A DNA stretch of 7,920 nucleotides, taken from assembly GCA_030634505.1 (NCBI GenBank), contig DAOWAQ010000081.1, positions 1 through 7,920 on the forward strand, in the 5' to 3' direction. This document shows positions 7,385 through 7,920 of the stretch, piece after piece. Made by a program: the position numbers and the translations under genes. How positions within the stretch are numbered: position 1 is the stretch's first letter; each line of letters opens with the position of its first letter. This stretch comes from Calditrichia bacterium. GTDB lineage: Bacteria; Calditrichota; Calditrichia; JAJRVZ01. The notes beneath the pieces were generated by a model. The model was not told where the DNA came from and did no database searches. It was given only the letters and a program-made list of their open reading frames with translations.

Positions 7385-7537
7385 TTACTTAACATCAGAA
7401 AATTCCTGTGGTTCTGCCTGACTAATTAAATCCATTAATTCATCCTTTTCAACAGCTTGAATCATACGTTGATCACCTTCGAGAAGTCGTAATGCCACCC
7501 AACGAGCATTTGAAATCCCGGTAAATTTGGTTTCAAC
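7385..7537 (-). pseudogene. feoB: C-terminal fragment of the FeoB GTPase subunit, cut by a junction
   Basis: This minus-strand frame of about 50 codons ends in TAA at 7387-7385. It reads TKFTGISNARWVALRLLEGD and then DQRMIQAVEKDELMDLI, which carries the R-W-x-A-x-[RK]-LLEGD motif found at the end of the FeoB cytoplasmic GTPase/GDI region. The G1-G4 GTP-binding motifs, normally in the first 130 residues or so, are missing. An in-frame stop (TAA, 7540-7538) immediately precedes the recognisable part, and no start codon with a ribosome site exists. The fragment ends with its own stop, so the parent gene was a free-standing GTPase subunit paired with the permease downstream. It is either a true gene remnant left by rearrangement or the end of an intact gene cut by mis-assembly. 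Recognition rests mainly on the LLEGD motif and on the position next to the permease. Confidence 0.75.
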
Positions 7538-7541
7538 TTAT
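7533..7541. other. Breakpoint joining two truncated genes head to head
   Basis: FeoB-like sequence on the minus strand is recognisable up to about 7530 and stops at an in-frame TAA (7540-7538). From about 7541 the plus strand carries an unrelated open frame. Both frames lack a start codon with a ribosome site, and there is no intergenic promoter space between them. No inverted repeats or element ends are visible at the join. The exact base cannot be fixed without the parental sequences. Confidence 0.6.
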
Positions 7542-7920
7542 ATGAGTAACAAGGATAATGTGAGTCTTTTTTATCAGCTTGTTGAGAATTTCATGGAACT
7601 CGATTATTCCGAAGAGTATTCAGAACAATATGCCAGCGATGTTTATACCTTACAATTTGTTTATCCTACAGGTACAAATTTTACTAATACTTCCAATTTA
7701 TGGGGTACAAGTAGAAGCACATGGGGGGGCGATTTCAGATACGCAACTGAAAATCGTGAGATCACGGTATTTTTACCAACAAACGAATTGCTTACCGCTT
7801 TTTTAACCGAAAAATATATTCCAGGTTTTGCTGGCATCGATGATATTCCACAACTTGGTAAATTCTATATTTTGGGTGGAAGCACGTACAGGAACAAAGC
7901 TTTATGGCCTGGTGACATCA
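7542..7920 (+). CDS. Partial protein with possible fasciclin (FAS1)-like segment, runs off the right edge
   Basis: The frame is open from the first ATG (7542) to the window end, about 126 codons without a stop, and stays open leftwards to 7473 across the junction. The segment ENREITVFLPTNELLTAF (residues 69-86), followed by GIDDIPQLGKFYILGG (95-110), resembles the FAS1 core, in which a TVFAPTN strand is followed by a helix and an 'iddlp' turn. An upstream DNVSLFYQLVENFMEL stretch fits the opening FAS1 helix, with an unusually long, aromatic, Ser/Thr/Asn-rich insertion between. FAS1 proteins are usually exported adhesion or surface proteins, but no signal peptide is visible. The ATG has no Shine-Dalgarno sequence, so it is probably an internal Met and the real 5' end is missing. 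A run of seven G (7723-7729) lies in frame. That this is coding is fairly likely; the FAS1 label is tentative. Confidence 0.45.
   Translation, partial: MSNKDNVSLFYQLVENFMELDYSEEYSEQYASDVYTLQFVYPTGTNFTNTSNLWGTSRSTWGGDFRYATENREITVFLPTNELLTAFLTEKYIPGFAGIDDIPQLGKFYILGGSTYRNKALWPGDI

Noticed and set aside
7723..7729. Run of seven G in the right-hand partial gene as a phase-variation tract or frameshift.
   Set aside because: Plausible protein sequence continues in the same frame before and after it, so there is no sign of an indel, and seven bases is short for a variable tract.
7579..7806. A 75-codon plus-strand frame inside the right-hand partial gene.
   Set aside because: It is in another frame from the longer open frame starting at 7542, which runs to the window end and has FAS1-like sequence.

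Overview
The window is AT-rich bacterial DNA with dense coding and short gaps. The gene families and the AT-rich, often Shine-Dalgarno-poor leaders on the left suggest a member of the FCB superphylum (Bacteroidota, Ignavibacteria or Calditrichota type). That placement is inference from gene style only. No rRNA, tRNA, CRISPR array or insertion sequence was seen.

Left block (1-4161, all on +): the 3' part of a hotdog-fold acyl-ACP thioesterase, a small protein with four predicted membrane helices, then two tandem paralogues of an unusual two-domain protein. Each paralogue has an extended short-chain dehydrogenase (SDR) domain with intact Rossmann and YxxxK motifs, followed by a helical C-terminal domain of about 140 residues that resembles the N-terminal helical domain of RsbR/RsbRD-type stress regulators. 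Gaps are 108, 115 and 39 nt, so these genes could be co-transcribed. The thioesterase suggests that the oxidoreductases act on a lipid or acyl-derived substrate, but nothing in the sequence names it. This block is the least well explained part of the window.

Middle and right block (4162-7540, all on -): a type I-like glutamine synthetase whose stop codon abuts that of the second SDR gene, a 251-nt upstream region carrying a tandem repeat with two TATAAT boxes, and a split FeoB ferrous-iron transporter. The FeoB membrane permease is a separate gene with its own ribosome binding site, 11 nt after the stop of the gene for the FeoB GTPase part.

Right edge (about 7533-7920): the FeoB GTPase gene is cut off after only about 50 codons and directly abuts a head-to-head open frame on + that runs off the window. 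That frame has a possible fasciclin (FAS1)-like segment and also appears to lack its natural beginning. Two coding sequences with missing 5' ends meeting at one point indicate a breakpoint, either a real rearrangement or an assembly chimera. The last 380 bases should not be treated as a trusted neighbour of the feo genes until this is checked.
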